64,000 nucleotides of DNA from Trichopria drosophilae. Its lineage: Eukaryota > Arthropoda > Insecta > Hymenoptera > Diapriidae. A program made the position numbers and the translations under genes. The DNA lies in NCBI GenBank assembly GCA_030407085.1, contig CM059582.1, forward strand, positions 30,269,001 to 30,333,000. Direction: 5' to 3'. The notes below the pieces were generated by a model. It had not been told where the DNA came from. It saw only the letters and a program-made list of their open reading frames with translations, and did not search any database. Of the stretch, positions 60,400 to 64,000 are shown piece by piece. Every line of letters begins with the position of its first letter. The stretch's first letter is position 1.

Positions 60400-60415
60400 G
60401 GACGGTTTAACAACA

Positions 60416-60719
60416 TTACTTTTCATTGTCCTATTTCAATGTAATAAGTCTGCTTTATTATTATCATGATTTATTAAATTTCATAAATATACCTTCACTG
60501 TTGCAATTGCAAGCTTCATGGTTCCACAAGATCATCACATTGCTCGCTTTATTTTTCTTATACCGTTTTATTGAAATGACATGGTTCTTCACGAGAAATC
60601 GCGTTTACAGCAAAAATACTGCAAGGTGCAATAACATTTTCATAAAATTACTGAAATCATGCGCAATCTTGCTTTTTATTTTCAGTAGTAACAGAAATAC
60701 GTAAAAATAATAGCCGCCG
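60416..60719. other. AT-rich sequence, no gene seen
   Basis: A 92-codon plus frame (60426-60704) encodes a hydrophobic, AT-driven peptide with no domain. No gene called. Confidence 0.4.
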
Positions 60720-61620
60720 TAAAATGCGTACGTTGCAGAAGCACCATTTAAAAAACGATTATTTGGACGCGACAATTGACCGCGTAAAAAATAGTAGCAC
60801 GGACAATTGCTGCGCTTCTTTACGCCTGAGCGTCACCGGGCGATTATGCGAGGGCAGTAGATACGGTACGTGTCGGGTCATCCAATGGATGGACGCGTGC
60901 GATTTTCCCCAAAATGACGCGATGACGACCCGACGACCGACGGCAGGCTGGAATCGCTGGCGTTCCATTTCGAAAAAGCCCCCGGGGGAATGAAGCTCTC
61001 GTGCGAGAGATTCCAATCACAGCCGACAATGTGGCAGCGCTGAGCTTTTAGCTTCGAGTCGGCCAATATCGTTACGCTTCAATTTTCATTGCTCGTGGAT
61101 GATGTGCCGGCGCGTCGACGATTAGTTTCGACTCGCGCCTCCTCGTCATTCTCGTGGCTATTACTTTTTGCATGCCTAAAGGATGAGGGACTTAAAAAAT
61201 GTCGATTGTTAAAATAGGAGAAAATGACGGAGTGAGGATGAATCCAGTGTTTCTCGAAAGTACGCGATCCGGGTTTCTTTTATGCAGACTGTGAGGAAAA
61301 GCTTCTTTGCGCTTTCTTCTATTTTCTTCTGCCTTTATTCTCTCCTTCTGCTCTAACTCTACTCTTTCTTTCTTACGGTCTTGGTTGCTCGCCCGTGCTA
61401 GACCATAAAACTTCATAAGCCAGGAGATGGCCTTGCCGAGACGGAGCGAGATAGCGCTTGCCAAAGACGAACAGATATATAAAATGTGAGCATGAGAGAG
61501 AGGAAGATAGGGATGCTGCAGAATCTTTCCTTGCCGAGAATGTAACAAATATTTTGAGAACGCAGCTTCATTGTCACGCGAAATACTTTATAAGAATCCG
61601 CGAAAATTCAGGGAAACAAT
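60720..61620. other. GC/CpG-rich island, no exon recognised
   Basis: CpG-rich from about 60720 to 61180, then mixed to 61620. Frames are open on both strands over the same bases: 60724-60993 plus; 60759-61016, 60844-61029 and 60878-61066 minus; 61192-61548 minus (118 codons). No domain is recognised and the peptides are arginine- and proline-rich, as GC-rich noncoding sequence gives. Candidate regulatory DNA or an unrecognised exon. Confidence 0.3.
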
Positions 61621-62157
61621 CTCTGTTCAATATTTTGTCTATTTTGAAGATAAACGGCTGTTATATGAGCTGTTTTCGTCTGTGTAAATAATGAAACTGT
61701 CACACGGCATTTTTCGATTTGTTGCGATGGCAGGTACAAATAGGATATTCGAAGCAAGATGATACAATTTCGTTTTACTATATTCACGAATTTTACTATG
61801 CATTCGCACGATGAACTTAGATTCCTTTCAAAAATATCTTTACATTAAATTATTCTTAGCATGTGATAATATTCATAATTGGTCAAACATTATCATTTAT
61901 AAGTGCTCGATATCAGGTTTAAACCCTGAACATAGATTCGTTTGGATTTCCGAGCTTTGGTTTCTATTTTCAGGTTTTCATCCATTACGATTTTTATTGA
62001 AGTTATCATTTTCTAACTTAATACAGTAATTATGGAAAAGTAAATAATTAAATTAGAGTTTACAAGCATTATGGTAATAAGAAATAATTAATAAATGAAG
62101 AAATCGGTAAACGGAATGACCAATTACGATAAAAGTTATAATACCTTTAGTAACGTG
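61621..62157. other. AT-rich sequence, no gene seen
   Basis: Nothing recognisable. The 72-codon plus frame at 61811-62029 has no domain. Confidence 0.4.
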
Positions 62158-62722
62158 TTTACAAGGTTTAAAAGTAGGGTCAATATGTAGAAGAACTGCC
62201 TCACCCCAAAAATGAAATGTGCCAGATGCTTTCGATGTATTTTGGGCTGCTGATAACGAATATAGCAATAAAACTTTTTGCATTTATTTTGAAAAGTACG
62301 AGTCCGACAAAAATATGTGTGAAACGAAAAATGTAGAGCACGCAATTCTCTACCAAAAATGTTTTATACATTTTCTTCCTAATATGAAAAGTAAGCTCCT
62401 AAATCAGCGACGAAAGTGAACATAATGGATTTTTTCAAAGTACGTTCGTAATTTTCTCAATGTCTGCATGCTCTACATTTTTTGTTTGACACATTTTTTG
62501 TCGGACTCGTACTTTTCAAAATAAATGCAAAATAACTCCAAACAATCACGTTTTTTAGCGGTTTTTTAGATAGCGGCTTCAATACGTCCGAGCGCCAAAT
62601 TTTATTGCGATATTCGTTATCAGCAGCCCAAAAATACATCGAAAACATCTGGCACATTTCATTTTTGGGGGAGGCAGTTCTTGTACACTTTCACCATAGT
62701 ATTTTAACATTTTTGAAATCAA
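62158..62722. mobile_element. Foldback element, arms ~190-250 bp
   Basis: The left arm (about 62158-62350) and right arm (about 62465-62722) are inverted copies. Shared blocks include AAGAACTGCCTC, CCCCAAAAATGAAATGTGCC, AGATG.TTTCGATGTATTTT, GGGCTGCTGATAACGAATAT, GCATTTATTTTGAAAAGTAC, GAGTCCGACAAAAA and AATGTAGAGCA. The right arm has about 70 extra bases (62533-62600), or the left arm has lost them. The four small frames here mirror each other and are not genes. Ends and superfamily are undefined. Confidence 0.7.
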
Positions 62723-64000
62723 AATTGTGCCCAGTGTCTTATCTGTGCCTACTAAGTCCTGTTAGTTTAGAGGAATTTACACAGGTAGGAATGTAATTAT
62801 TATTTTCCAAATATAGCATAAATATTAATTAAAAAAAATTTTTTTACTGTTTTGATATTATTAGTACCCACCTCACGTTTCTTTGTTCAAGGGTTTTTAT
62901 TATTAAAATCTCGATATAAAATCCTCATTTTCTATTACTTACATTTTTGTAATAAAAGTATTGTTTTTTCTGTTTAATATTACAGACAATAATAATTATG
63001 AATCTCTTTACCGTAAAATAAATTTGGTTAATTACTTATAATCGCTAAAAAATATTCTTTTAAAATTTAAGTATTGAAAACTACATTATTTATAGCTAAA
63101 GGTCTATCACTAATAGAAGAGATTTAAGCAGTATTCGGTTTATTATTATTCTATTCATTCAAATCTTATATTTGGGAATAATTAATAAATAAAATAAAAT
63201 GATTAATTTAATATATTCATTCAATATATTTTATAATTATTTTGATGATAGAAATTAAAAAATTTTCTTCTTTAACATTAACCATTTAAATGACCAATTA
63301 TTCCATTAGATTATAATAAATTAAATTAAATTCTAAAGTAAATTAAGAATTTAGAAATTCTAAAAATAATAGTAAAACACTTTTCATTATTTTAAAAAAA
63401 TATATAAAAATGTGTGGAATATCTACAAGGAATTCGATATTTGTAATAGGCGAAAATAATTTGACTATAATTACTACACTTTTCTGGTACAAACTAAAAA
63501 TTCTTTTATAACGAGTCTGTATACAGTATAATATAAAAGGAACATTTTTAAAAGACAGATTTTAAGTATTTATTCAGAATATTTCGAAGAATATGCTTTA
63601 TAACTAAATTAAACTCCATATCCGAGTGAAATTAATTAGAAAGATAACTATGAAATATAATTTATATTAACATTCTTTTATTTATTAAATAACAAATCAT
63701 TCGTTTATCGCCCTATCAACGATTCTAGACATTTAATTATTTGTTAAATAAAAATGTTTAAAACACAGCAATTTGAAAGTTGTTTTTAAATTGAATAATT
63801 TATATCTGAAACTTGTACCAATTCTTATTAATTCTAAAACGAGTATTGTATTAACGATATTTGGATAAAATTTAAACAAAGAAAATGAGAAAAAATATAT
63901 GTTTTTTTTAATTACTCGTGCGTTGTGTAAAAAGGTCAACAATCAATTGCCATATGTTGTTGCATAACATCTGATGGAGTTGAACGTTTTTAATAAAAAA
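62723..64000. other. Very AT-rich sequence, no gene seen
   Basis: No gene, RNA or bounded repeat is recognised up to the window end. Confidence 0.5.

Larger units (their letters stand above)
58986..60415 (-). mobile_element. 5'-truncated LINE insertion with 14-bp TSD
   Basis: The insert (about 59000-60401) is flanked by the identical 14-base repeat ACGGTTTAACAACA (58986-58999 and 60402-60415), a typical LINE target-site duplication. The element is read on the minus strand. Its 5' side is cut inside the reverse-transcriptase domain and its 3' end is a TACA repeat tail (seen on plus as TATGTATGTATG at about 59004-59017). A (TC)20 run at 59165-59204, which is (GA)n on the coding strand, lies near the end of the coding region. 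No endonuclease domain or first ORF remains, consistent with 5' truncation on insertion. Confidence 0.9.

Noticed and set aside
1..64000. CRISPR arrays, bacterial operons, integrated viruses, rRNA or snRNA genes
   Set aside because: No regularly spaced direct repeats with unique spacers, no prokaryotic gene density, no viral protein recognised, and no match to conserved structural RNA words that I know. The periodic CCGACA units are inverted between halves and bounded by target duplications, so they belong to MITEs.

Overview
The window looks like AT-rich nuclear DNA from an insect, most likely a hymenopteran. The basis is indirect. The only recognisable protein is a decayed LINE reverse transcriptase of a type I associate with ants, bees and wasps. 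The background is AT-rich with sharp GC/CpG-rich islands of about 0.3-1.3 kb, and there are many small foldback elements. I found no multi-exon gene and no intact gene that I can name. The longest ORF (226 codons, 49848-50528 minus) is low-complexity and lies opposite a purine-rich tract. The window is best read as intergenic or long-intron sequence.

The content that can be supported is mostly mobile DNA. (1) A 5'-truncated, dead LINE lies at 59000-60401 (minus) with a 14-bp target-site duplication. It still encodes the tail of the RT domain, a YxDD-like motif and a C-terminal CCHC zinc knuckle. (2) A tRNA-derived SINE lies at about 50718-50950 (minus), with an A-rich tail and a roughly 11-bp duplication. 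(3) A family of foldback MITEs with 8-bp duplications (3079, 12249, 25145, 46956, 48153, and a decayed copy at 21871) is built largely from short A-rich CCGACA/CCAGACA units. (4) Several piggyBac-like foldbacks carry TTAA plus CCC...GGG ends (25995-27231, 29436-30232, about 1094-1816) and there are partial copies. (5) A palindromic family has AAAGGAGGATGCCCAC ends (22167, 47762, fragment at 31925). One copy is itself interrupted by a family-3 element. (6) There are single foldbacks at 4265-5159, 9441-9647, 24400-24783, 35112-36290 (half copy at 8393-8815), 38890-39342 and 62158-62722.

Two repeat motifs cut across these elements. One is a degenerate unit of about 120 bp, containing a variant of CGTAATCAGCGACCTCGAAAA, found at four separate loci. 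The other is the motif AAGTAGTAACAGTCC and its complement, which forms small hairpins at several loci and a dense array at 56480-56985.

Layout: 1-7 kb is mobile-element rich. 7.4-8 kb is a GC island with ACGTG/CACGTG sites. 8-18.7 kb is AT-rich with scattered repeats. 18.8-20.4 kb is GC-rich. 21.8-30.3 kb is the densest MITE region. 30.6-37.5 kb alternates GC islands and a large foldback. 38.9-46 kb is very AT-rich and nearly featureless. 46-48.6 kb has an unidentified small ORF and nested MITEs. 48.7-58.4 kb is a series of GC islands plus the SINE and the TAGTAAC array. 59-60.4 kb is the LINE. 60.7-61.6 kb is a last GC island, followed by a foldback and AT-rich sequence. No genes are seen working together. 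The islands could be regulatory DNA or unrecognised untranslated exons, but nothing in the bases alone proves that.
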